Made by a program: the position numbers and the translations under genes. This document shows, piece by piece, positions 1-7,303 of a stretch of 64,000 nt of DNA. Below the pieces are notes generated by a model that saw nothing but the letters and a program-made list of their open reading frames with translations, did no database searches and was not told the DNA's origin. Every line of letters begins with the position of its first letter. The stretch's first letter is position 1. Source of the DNA: Arthrobacter sp. SLBN-100 (GTDB lineage: Bacteria > Actinomycetota > Actinomycetes > Actinomycetales > Micrococcaceae); the NCBI RefSeq assembly GCF_006715305.1, contig NZ_VFMY01000001.1:1240001-1304000 (forward strand). Reading direction: 5' to 3'.

Positions 1-581
1 ATGTCTGCACGCTTGCCAACCGCGACCGGGGACGCGGCTCCTTTCTCCGCGGCAACCACTTCTGCCCACACACGTGCCCTGGTGTTTGCAATGACCCGAA
101 CCGGCGGGTCGTGCCGCCGGTAAGTCACACCGTCGATCGTGAAGGACTCGCCGTGGGCCGTGGCTAAGCTTGGCTCCAACAGGCGATGACCGCGGTCACG
201 TAGTGCGGTAGCGGAGCGCATGAAGGCAGGAAGGATCGGCGTCAGGGAGCGGGTCCGCTGCTGCATCCGGAATTGGACCTGTTTGCCTTGTTTCGAGACC
301 GTTCGGACCACGGTCCGGGGCATGGGAGTGGGGGCCACCCAAATGGCCCACCGCTCAGGTTCCTCGTGGGACCACTCCGCAACGTCGCGGTGGAGGGCGC
401 GGACAACAAAGTACGTAGAAGCGGTCTCCCGCCGAGGCTGTCCCTCCAGCGTCATGGTGAGCCGCTCCCGCCGCTGGGCGGCGACGGCGGGTGAGAGACG
501 GAGGTCTTGCTGGTTCGGGTTGCTATCAATAACTTCCGCCCAGAAGAGACGCACGAGCCGAGGGCGCCCATCCTCTATTGG
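1..581 (-). CDS. Partial ORF running off the left edge; possible tyrosine-type recombinase/integrase
   Basis: The minus strand is open from a stop just upstream of 581 to the edge of the window, about 193 codons. There is no ATG near the upstream end; a GTG at 554 is the first plausible start, so the gene may be 5'-truncated or use that codon. The protein is rich in Arg and Trp, with segments such as RLFWAEVIDSNP and FTIDGVTYRRHDPP. These resemble, from memory, the N-terminal half of long actinobacterial site-specific recombinases. The catalytic domain would lie outside the window, so no active-site residue can be checked. The neighbouring transposition remnant (1880-2095) fits a mobile-element setting. 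The frame looks coding; the family is a guess. Confidence 0.4.
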
Positions 582-650
582 TCAACTCGCGGCATTGATC
601 GGACCGGGATCCTGAGTAGCATTGCAAGCACATCCAGGCGAGGGGGCATC

Positions 651-1166
651 ATGGACAAGCCCGACGACACGGCGGCGGCCACCGGCTTACAGGGCAGGGC
701 GTACAGGCTCGGAGCCGGCGAGGGGACTGCCCTGTGGTTCACGAACGCACTGGTCACAGTCAAGACAGGCGGCCCCGAGACAAAGCAGCGGCTGACCGTT
801 ATGGAGATTCTGCATCCGGCGGGCTACGCACCGCCGATGCACCGGCATCTGGTCGAGGATGAATCCTTCTACATTCTTTCGGGCACGGCTCTCTTCGAGA
901 GCGACGGTGAGCGCTTCACCGTGCAAAGAGGCGATTTCGTGTTCCTTCCGCAAGGTTCCACCCACACGTTTCTGGCGGGCCCGCACGAGTCATTCCGGTG
1001 CCTGGTGATCACCGTGCCCGCCGGCTTCGAAACCTTCGCCGCCGAGGCGGGAGCGCCCGCAGCACGGAGGGAACTGCCGGACCCCGCACCCATCGACGCC
1101 GAAGTATTGGCCAGCATTGCCGCCCGCCACAACATCGAGATCATGGGGCCGCCGCTTACTCCTTGA
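651..1166 (+). CDS. Cupin-domain protein
   Basis: A 171-residue single-domain cupin. Cupin motif 1 is visible as H64-x-H66 followed by E71 and a Gly, and motif 2 as PQGSTH (P100, G102, H105), so the usual metal-binding set of two His, one Glu and one late His is complete. This fits a small quercetin-dioxygenase-like cupin that binds a metal in the cytoplasm; the substrate cannot be told. The ATG at 651 is preceded by GCGAGGGGG, a good ribosome binding site, and the open frame further upstream has no such site. No partner gene is evident: the neighbours are a recombinase-like fragment and a broken GntR regulator, so this looks like an orphan in an accessory stretch. Confidence 0.8.
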   Translation: MDKPDDTAAATGLQGRAYRLGAGEGTALWFTNALVTVKTGGPETKQRLTVMEILHPAGYAPPMHRHLVEDESFYILSGTALFESDGERFTVQRGDFVFLPQGSTHTFLAGPHESFRCLVITVPAGFETFAAEAGAPAARRELPDPAPIDAEVLASIAARHNIEIMGPPLTP

Positions 1167-1319
1167 CCTGCACATCCTCGGTGCCGACCGCGGCACTACG
1201 GACCCGGACCTCCTGCGGTTCCTCTCACCCCTGGGTGGGAACACATCAACCTCACCGGCGACTACACCTGGCCGCGCGCCAACTAAACAGGGGCGGAGCC
1301 GGCGGGACGCAGCAGCCGA

Positions 1320-1874
1320 CTGAACCGGGAAGAAGGCGGTCCCCTCCATGGCCAAATTCGGGACATCCTTCACCGGCAGATCGTAGATCTGCAGCTCTCA
1401 CCAGGTTCCTCACTGCCCACCGAAGAGGAACTGCAAAGGCAGTTCGGCCTTTCCCGCGGCGTCGTACGCCAAGCCCTGTCCGGTCTCGCCGACCTCGGCC
1501 TGATCAGGCGGCAGCGCGGCCGCGGCAGCGTAGTAGCCGCAACGCCAGTCCTCCGCCGGCATGTTCAGCGGGTGGTCTGGATGAGCAGGCCGCCGCACAC
1601 GGCCAGCGCCTGCGAACTCACGTCTTTAGGCCTCGAATGGTTCAACGTCTGGCACAGCCCCAACACGGTCTTCGACTTGGACGCACAAGTCACAACCCAG
1701 CCCGCACGCGTATCCCAAGAACACATCCGACGCCTACGGAACCTGAGCCAGCAACTCGAATCAGAACTAGCCGATTTTAACGAGGCGCGCGCTAAGAACC
1801 GCCCATCCAGTGCAGCCAACTTCTGGCATTGGTGCAGACGACTCCAGAAACCGACATCCGCTCGGGGCCACTAA
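1320..1874 (+). pseudogene. GntR-family regulator remnant without a start codon
   Basis: The frame encodes a clear GntR winged-helix domain at about codons 8-70: an entry like LHGQIRDILHRQI, then SLPTEEELQRQFGLSRGVVRQ and LADLGLIRRQRGRGSVVA. The following ~110 residues resemble a damaged ligand-binding (FCD-type) domain and stop at 1872-1874. Upstream the frame closes with a stop at 1284-1286 and offers no ATG, GTG or TTG before the winged helix; only a CTG at 1320 could serve. The first ATG (1572) lies after the DNA-binding domain. I therefore call it a decayed regulator. A non-canonical start is the alternative. The target operon is unknown; the cupin gene upstream is a candidate only by position. 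Confidence 0.6.
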
Positions 1875-1879
1875 AAGTG

Positions 1880-2095
1880 TTAAGAATCAGGTTTTAGGCC
1901 GGGTGGAGTTGTGGCCTTCGGAGCTTTGTGGCGGTGTTTTGTTGGCGCTCTTTGTCGTTGTTGCCGATGACGAGGGTGCTGGCGGCTGATTCGATGACGC
2001 TGGTCGATGCCGGGCATGCCGATGAGGATGATCCCGAGCTGGGTACGGTCGTGGTTGTCACGGAGAAGTTTGCTCGTACCGCTGTCATAAGTCAC
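1880..2095 (-). pseudogene. TniB/IstB-like AAA transposition-protein remnant
   Basis: About 20 residues at the start of this short frame (LLRDNHDRTQLGIILIGMPG) match the style of TniB-type AAA ATPases, in which a conserved D-R-x-x-I/L-G-I-x-L-I-G-M-P-G segment lies after Walker B. After that point the frame turns into Arg/His/Gln-rich sequence without family character. No Walker A is present. This is a fragment of a transposon target-selection ATPase, overlapping by four bases the stop end of the hydrolase gene to the right. Family assignment rests on one motif only. Confidence 0.5.
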
Positions 2096-3018
2096 GCAAA
2101 CGCGTCCGGCGGCTGGCCTTCGGCGGGTTTTTGGCTGCCCGCGTGGGCGAAGAACTCGAGCGCCTTACCGGCCACGAGGTCCGGCCGGTGGTCGACGATG
2201 AAATGCCCCTCGTCCGGGACGATCTCGGTGGTGATGTTGCCGCCCCGGCCGCGTCGGTGGCCCATCTGCTGCAGGGTGGCGGACGGTTCCCTGGCTCCGA
2301 TGACGGCAAGGGTGGGCACGGTGAAGGCACGTTTGCCGTATACGTCGAAGATGATCTTCATGAATGCCGGGAGGATCGTGCCGCGGTAAACGGCAGACCC
2401 TGCGCGTGCTGTTTCAGGCCGGGCCGCGGAGGAGCTGTACAGCTCAACGTCCTTCCCGGAAACTCCGCCGGCGGGTTCGAAGGCCGTGAAGAGGTGCCGC
2501 ATCATCTTCTTGTTGCGCTGGATCCGGGCGCCGACGACCGGAACGGCGAGCACAAAGACGTGCCAGAGCTTGGGAAGAACCGGCACCAGTTTGACGTTGG
2601 GCCTGATGTGCACGTCGGGCGCGCCCGTGACGATCAGCGCCTCCACCAGGTCGGGCCGCTGCATGGCGAGGAGCTGCCCCACGATGGAGCCCCAGTCGTG
2701 GGTGAGGAAACGAGCACGGGTGATGCCAAGTTTCGCCATAAGTTCAACGATGTCCGCTACCAGGGATCCTGCGGTATATCCGCGGCGTGGAACGTCACTC
2801 CAGCCGAAGCCCCGCTGGTCAGGCGCGATCACCCGGTAGTGCCCTGCCACCAGCGGAATGACGCCGTGCCATTCCCACCAATGTTGGGGGAAGCCGTGGA
2901 GGAGAATCAAGGGTTCACCGCTCCCGGCCTCGGCGATGTGCATCCTTATCCCGCGGACGTCGATCCACCGGTGGGTGACGTTGTCGAGCTCAGGCATTGC
3001 GGCGGCGTTGCCTTCCAT
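2092..3018 (-). CDS. Epoxide-hydrolase-like alpha/beta hydrolase
   Basis: A 308-residue alpha/beta-hydrolase. The oxyanion loop HGFPQ is at residues 41-45, the nucleophile elbow HDWGS places the nucleophilic Asp at D108, and the catalytic His lies in EGHFIVDHRP (H272). An Asp rather than Ser nucleophile, and the HGFPQ-W sequence, are typical of epoxide hydrolases and haloalkane dehalogenases; the former is more likely. The length is normal for soluble epoxide hydrolases. No signal peptide is seen, so it is cytoplasmic. It would open small epoxides to diols by a covalent ester intermediate. The gene stands alone, with worn mobile-element sequence downstream and non-coding sequence upstream. 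The substrate is unknown. Confidence 0.85.
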   Translation of the reverse strand: MEGNAAAMPELDNVTHRWIDVRGIRMHIAEAGSGEPLILLHGFPQHWWEWHGVIPLVAGHYRVIAPDQRGFGWSDVPRRGYTAGSLVADIVELMAKLGITRARFLTHDWGSIVGQLLAMQRPDLVEALIVTGAPDVHIRPNVKLVPVLPKLWHVFVLAVPVVGARIQRNKKMMRHLFTAFEPAGGVSGKDVELYSSSAARPETARAGSAVYRGTILPAFMKIIFDVYGKRAFTVPTLAVIGAREPSATLQQMGHRRGRGGNITTEIVPDEGHFIVDHRPDLVAGKALEFFAHAGSQKPAEGQPPDAFA

Positions 3019-3632
3019 GGACCTAATTTACCTCTGCTTGCATCCCGGGTTCATTCTCCGGCGACCCTGCCCGCTTGAAGTTGGAAGGATGTACTGCCAT
3101 TGCCCTTTGGCGCGCGGCTTCCACATGTAGTGTCTGGGCGATGTGAAGCTCGCGGATGTTTACAGGCATGCCGCCCCTTTCAAATCCAGCCACTTCGCCA
3201 GCAACGACTGCTTCGTCGATAACTTGCCAGCGCAGTGGCACTCTGACTTCTACGTTCAAAGCCGGTCCGGCCTCGCAATCTGAGGACCCGTCTCGACACC
3301 TCTACAGGATGACAAGCACGGCGAGGCCAGCTATAGGGCTGAAAGTCCTGTTTGTTTGCGTGCGCAGCAGCAAAGGTAGTGTTATGCGCTGGTAATCCAC
3401 GCGCTTCCCTGCACACTGATCGGGTTGTTGGGGTGGCCCAGGAGCCAGACAGACGGCCATGTCGGCAGACCCGTCCCCGAATAGTGCGGGGGTGGATGTC
3501 GCTAGTTTCGAGGCTCGCTCGAGAACCAGAAGAGCTTCTTTGGCAGACGTCTTAGAAAATATAGGGCTGTGAGGCTCCTACTCCAATCGGAGCAATTACG
3601 CATAATTTTTTGGGACCGCGACCGGGTGAGCA
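3019..3632. other. Gene-poor stretch between hydrolase and ligase remnant
   Basis: No convincing gene is seen here. A minus-strand frame at 3023-3259 (78 codons) and a plus-strand frame at 3459-3572 (37 codons) are open, but neither shows a recognisable family. The plus-strand one is preceded by GGAG about 14 bases away and could be a tiny peptide. The DNA is less GC-rich than its surroundings near 3540-3615 (run of A and T). It probably represents worn accessory DNA. Confidence 0.4.
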
Positions 3633-4376
3633 TATGAACTCGCTGCCGCGATCGCATCCGCGATTCCGTCGGGATGCGTCATCGATGGGGAAGCCGTCAT
3701 TTGGACCGAAGGCCCACTGAACTTCTCCGCGCTGCAACAACGCCTCAGTGCCGGCCGCAAGACCCTGCCGGGCTTGATCAGTGAAGCCCCGGCAAACTAT
3801 GTCGCTTTCGATGTACTGGCCGTAGCCGGACACGACGCCCGGCAATTGCCGCTGCGTGACCGAAGGGCACTCCCCGATGAACTCGCAGCCAACTGGATGC
3901 CGCCGCGCTAACGCTCTCCCCCACCACCACTGATCCCAAGCTCGCCGCCCGCTGGTTTGAGGAACTGCCCTTCACCGGCTGGAGGGACTGATCATCAAGG
4001 GCAGCGACCAACCCTATAAACCGGAAGCCAGGGCATGGCTGAAAAATAAGCGCACGGTGAACTCCGAATTGTGGGCGCTCCGCACCGCTCAAAACCTCCA
4101 GTGCCCGCGACCTCGCCAAGTGGCTGGCACCACCCCGCGCCACTCACCCATGGCCAGACACCGTCAAGGGAACCACCTTGGACAGGTTCAACCCGCGGCA
4201 AGGAACCAGTCGCCCTGACACTTGTGGAACCTGTCGTAGTGGAAGTCATCGCCGACACCGCTTGGTCAGCGCAATCCTTCCGTCACGCGCTACGCCTCAT
4301 CAGGGCAAGGCCAGAAATGTCCCCACACGAGGTTGCTCCACCTGAGAGGCTGCATATTGCGGACCGAAAGGCCTGA
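3633..4376 (+). pseudogene. Decayed ATP-dependent DNA ligase (LigC/LigD ligase-domain type)
   Basis: The first frame (3636-3912) encodes CVIDGEAVIW, an adenylation-domain segment with the family's DGE(L/A)V motif, followed by NFSALQQRL and YVAFDVLA, then stops. A second frame continues with KLAARWFEELPFTG. Another gives LIIKGSDQPYKPEARAWLKN, the family's KxxxxxYxPGxR-like end of the adenylation domain. The last frame (to 4376) carries VEPVVVEVIADTAWSAQSFRHALRL, the typical C-terminal OB-fold part. The N-terminal KxDG lysine motif is missing, so the gene is 5'-truncated and broken by at least three frame changes. It is a remnant of an ATP-dependent ligase used in end joining or repair; no ku gene lies nearby. 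Assignment is strong because several ordered motifs are present. Confidence 0.8.
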
Positions 4377-4564
4377 TCACTCAGCTCCAGCGAGCCCTCA
4401 CCCTGAGCACATTTCCACATCGACCTCCGATGCACGTCCAGTGGCGGCCGCCTAGTGCAGATAAGGCCTAACGTACGCATCCGACGCGCCGCGGGCCGTA
4501 TCCCTGCCTGATGTCACTGCCCCCTCGTAGGCTGTTCACACCAGCAGAAGCAAAGGGGTCTCAC

Positions 4565-5608
4565 ATGTACTGCTCCATCATTCCGCCCTACCTGTTGCGG
4601 CGCCTGGCCAGGCAGGACGCGCCGGAGTTTTCTGCGGCAGCGAGGGCTGCCAGGGAAGCGCTGGGGCACGTCCGCTCAGTCCATGCAGCGCGCACGCAGG
4701 CCATTCCGGACATTCCGGCAGGAGTGCGGCAGCCAAAACCGGGACCCTCAAACCGCACCGTTTTCGACGCCGGCGGTTCAGAAATCCTTCCCGGCAAACT
4801 TGTCCGCAAGGAGGGTGAGGCCGCCACGGGAGATCCTGCGGCCGACGAGGCCTATGACGGCCTGGGCCACACACACCGGCTCTATGCAGACGTCTTCGGC
4901 AGGAACTCCATCGACGGCCGGGGATTGCCTTTGAACGCCACCGTGCACTTCGGCAAGCTGTACGACAACGCCTTCTGGGACGGCACCCAGATGGTCTTTG
5001 GTGACGGCGACGGCGAAGTCTTTGAGCGCTTCACCAGGTCCCTCAGTGTCATCGGCCACGAGCTGGCCCATGGCGTCACCCAGCATTCAGCCGGGCTGGT
5101 GTACCGGAACCAGGCCGGGGCGCTCAACGAGTCCATGTCTGACGTGTTTGGCGCCCTCGTTGAGCAGTATGTCAAGAACCAGTCCACTGCCGAAGCCAGC
5201 TGGCTGATCGGGGAGGAGCTTTTCACGTCACAGGTGCAGGGGCAGGCGCTGCGCTCCATGAAGGCCCCGGGAACGGCGTACGACGACGACGTGCTGGGCA
5301 AGGATCCACAGCCGGACTCCATGGACTCCTACGTCAAGACAAGCGCTGACAACGGCGGCGTCCACATCAATTCAGGCATCCCCAACCGGGCCTTTTACCT
5401 TCTGGCGGAACAGCTGGGCGGAAACGCGTGGGACACTCCCGGGCGGATCTGGTATGAGACGCTCACCGGAGGTTCATTGCCCATGGGCGCCACCTTCACC
5501 GTCTTCGCGCGCGCCACGGCAGCTGCTGCCACCGAGCTTTTCGGTTCTGGATCAAAAGAGCATGACGCCGTGCGGAACGCGTGGGAAACTGTGAAGGTCA
5601 AGCTTTAA
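4565..5608 (+). CDS. Protealysin-like M4 zinc metalloprotease
   Basis: A 347-residue thermolysin-family (M4) peptidase. The short N-terminal region SIIPPYLLRRLA at residues 4-15 is the hallmark of the short propeptide in protealysin-type enzymes, instead of the long FTP/PepSY propeptide of secreted thermolysins. The zinc site HELAH is at H165/E166/H169, with the third ligand in NESMSD (E189); a later GVHINSGIPN carries the His that stabilises the transition state. No signal peptide is visible, as in other protealysins, so it is either cytoplasmic or exported by a non-Sec route. The start at 4565 is chosen for the AAAGGGG site upstream and because it begins right at the propeptide motif. The next gene encodes an emfourin-type inhibitor, which supports the subfamily. 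Confidence 0.9.
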   Translation: MYCSIIPPYLLRRLARQDAPEFSAAARAAREALGHVRSVHAARTQAIPDIPAGVRQPKPGPSNRTVFDAGGSEILPGKLVRKEGEAATGDPAADEAYDGLGHTHRLYADVFGRNSIDGRGLPLNATVHFGKLYDNAFWDGTQMVFGDGDGEVFERFTRSLSVIGHELAHGVTQHSAGLVYRNQAGALNESMSDVFGALVEQYVKNQSTAEASWLIGEELFTSQVQGQALRSMKAPGTAYDDDVLGKDPQPDSMDSYVKTSADNGGVHINSGIPNRAFYLLAEQLGGNAWDTPGRIWYETLTGGSLPMGATFTVFARATAAAATELFGSGSKEHDAVRNAWETVKVKL

Positions 5609-5666
5609 CGGGATGCCTGGCCGCCGTACCTCGGGCCACCAGGCTCAACCGACCAGGAACCAGGCC

Positions 5667-5969
5667 ATGAAGATCAGTGTGGAGCGCACCGGCGGCGTCG
5701 CAGCGATGACCCGGGTTTGGACTGTCAACGCTGAATCCGAGACTGCGAGGAACCAGTGGCAGCCGATTGTGGAAGCATGCCCCTGGGATGCCGTACCCCG
5801 GACACCGAGGGCTGCCGCAGCGGAATTCGCAGGAGCCCAGCCGGACCGGTTCATCTACTCCATCCGCGCCGGCCAGCGCCGGGCCGCCCTTCCCGAGCAG
5901 GCGGTCACTGGTCCCTGGCGCATACTGGTCGACAGCACCAGGGCCGCCGCTGAAGAGGCGAAGGGCTAA
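5667..5969 (+). CDS. Emfourin-like protealysin inhibitor
   Basis: A 100-residue protein starting MKISVERTGGVAAMTRVWTV, followed by CPWDAVP and DRFIYSIRAGQRRA and ending in an amphipathic helix after LPEQAV. This is the pattern of emfourin (M4in) proteins, small beta-grasp-like inhibitors encoded next to protealysin-type M4 proteases. The gene starts 58 bases after the protease stop, same strand, so the two are probably one operon: protease and cognate inhibitor. The start codon follows AGGAAC. The last four bases overlap the stop of the convergent regulator gene. Function is inferred from family and neighbour. Confidence 0.8.
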   Translation: MKISVERTGGVAAMTRVWTVNAESETARNQWQPIVEACPWDAVPRTPRAAAAEFAGAQPDRFIYSIRAGQRRAALPEQAVTGPWRILVDSTRAAAEEAKG

Positions 5970-6934
5970 ACCACTTCCGCCAGCTGGCCCCGGAAAGCCC
6001 GGCGGTAGGACTGGGGACTGGTATCCAGGACTTTTGCGAAATGGTGCCGCAGCAGCACCGGATGGCCGAAGCCGGACTCGCGCGCGATTTCGTCGATATT
6101 CAGGTCCGTGGACTCCAGCAGTTCCTGCGCCCGAAGGACCCGCTGTGAGTTAAGCCAGGCTGCCGGTGTTGCGCCGGTTTCGGACCTGAACTTCCGGGCG
6201 AAGGTCCTGGCGGACATGTGCACCCGGGCCGCCAGCTCGCCGACGGTATGCTCACGGTCCAGGTGCTCCACCATCCACCGAAGCAGTTGCTCCATCGGTG
6301 CTGAGCCGCACGTGGGCATGGGACGGTCGATGAACTGCGCCTGGCCGCCATCGCGGTGCGGAGGAACCACCATGTCGCGGGCAATCGCGGCGGCCACGTG
6401 CGCGCCGAGTTCGGTGCGCACCAAATGCAGGCAGGCGTCAATGCCGGCGGCCGTACCGGCCGACGAGATAATGTTCCCGTCCTGCACATAGAGGACGTTC
6501 TCGTCCACCAGCACACGCGGATACTGCGCAGCCAGCTGGCCCGAATAGTGCCAGTGGGTGGTGCAGCGCCGACCGTCCAGGAGGCCGGCCCGGGCAAGCG
6601 CGAACGCTCCGGAGCAGATGGACATGACCCAGGCTCCCCTGGCATCGGCCGCGCCCAGCGCATCAAGGACTGATTCCGGCAGCTCATCGTCCCTGCCGTA
6701 GGGCGCCATGATGACCAGATCGGCGTCGGCGGTGGCCTCGAGGCCAAGCTCCACCTTCAGGGACAGGCCGGATTTGAGCGGAACGGTGCCGGGGTTGGGG
6801 GTACAAACGCGAAAGTCAAAGGCGGGGACGCCGCTGCCCCGGCCGGACCTGTCGATCCCGAACACCTCGCAGGCGGTACCGAATTCGAACATGGAGAAGT
6901 TGGGAACCACGATGACTGCTACTGATCTCAGCAC
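5966..6934 (-). CDS. GlxA-type AraC-family transcriptional regulator
   Basis: A 322-residue protein with two parts. Residues about 5-175 form a DJ-1/PfpI-like domain with a CSGAFALARAGLLDGR nucleophile-elbow segment. Residues about 220-312 form two AraC-type helix-turn-helix motifs (ELAARVHMSARTFARKFRSETG and IDEIARESGFGHPVLLRHHF). This architecture is that of GlxA family activators/repressors, in which the DJ-1-like part usually senses a ligand and is not a peptidase. The start is a GTG at 6934. The gene ends convergently against the emfourin gene. The small membrane-protein gene on the other side (7016) is divergent and could be a target. The effector is unknown. Confidence 0.88.
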   Translation of the reverse strand: MLRSVAVIVVPNFSMFEFGTACEVFGIDRSGRGSGVPAFDFRVCTPNPGTVPLKSGLSLKVELGLEATADADLVIMAPYGRDDELPESVLDALGAADARGAWVMSICSGAFALARAGLLDGRRCTTHWHYSGQLAAQYPRVLVDENVLYVQDGNIISSAGTAAGIDACLHLVRTELGAHVAAAIARDMVVPPHRDGGQAQFIDRPMPTCGSAPMEQLLRWMVEHLDREHTVGELAARVHMSARTFARKFRSETGATPAAWLNSQRVLRAQELLESTDLNIDEIARESGFGHPVLLRHHFAKVLDTSPQSYRRAFRGQLAEVV

Positions 6935-7015
6935 GCTTCCATTGTGGCAGGAATTATAGCTTTTTGGTCATTTCTGCCACTTTTTCTTGGTCGCTCGCAG
7001 GAGAAGCATGGAGGC

Positions 7016-7183
7016 ATGGAAACCCTCGCAACCATCCTCATCGTCCTCCTGCCCGTTATCCTCGCTGCCACCGTTTCAGCGCTCCTGGGCGACGGGCGGC
7101 GACATACACCTCCGGCGGAATTCCACGAAGCCTGGTCCGCCCTGGACCCTCCCAGCACCAACTACACGCTCCGCATTTTCTAA
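7016..7183 (+). CDS. Small single-pass membrane protein
   Basis: A 55-residue protein with one strong N-terminal hydrophobic helix (LATILIVLLPVILAATVSALL, residues about 3-23) and a polar tail ending STNYTLRIF. No family is recognised. An in-frame GTG at 6944 would add 24 more residues, which are also partly hydrophobic; ATG 7016 is preferred because the longer form would overlap the control region of the divergent regulator gene. The ribosome binding site is weak for either. It lies between the regulator and hrpA. Probably real but small, so confidence is limited. Confidence 0.5.
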   Translation: METLATILIVLLPVILAATVSALLGDGRRHTPPAEFHEAWSALDPPSTNYTLRIF

Positions 7184-7303
7184 CCCCCTGCTTTTCCAAC
7201 CACTGCTTTTCCAATCAGCGCCCCGCCAGCGCCATAGCGGGTAGAACAGCCGCGCGCGGTCGAAACGGGAAGCCCGGGCTCCCGCAGTAGACTTGCAGCA
7301 GCC

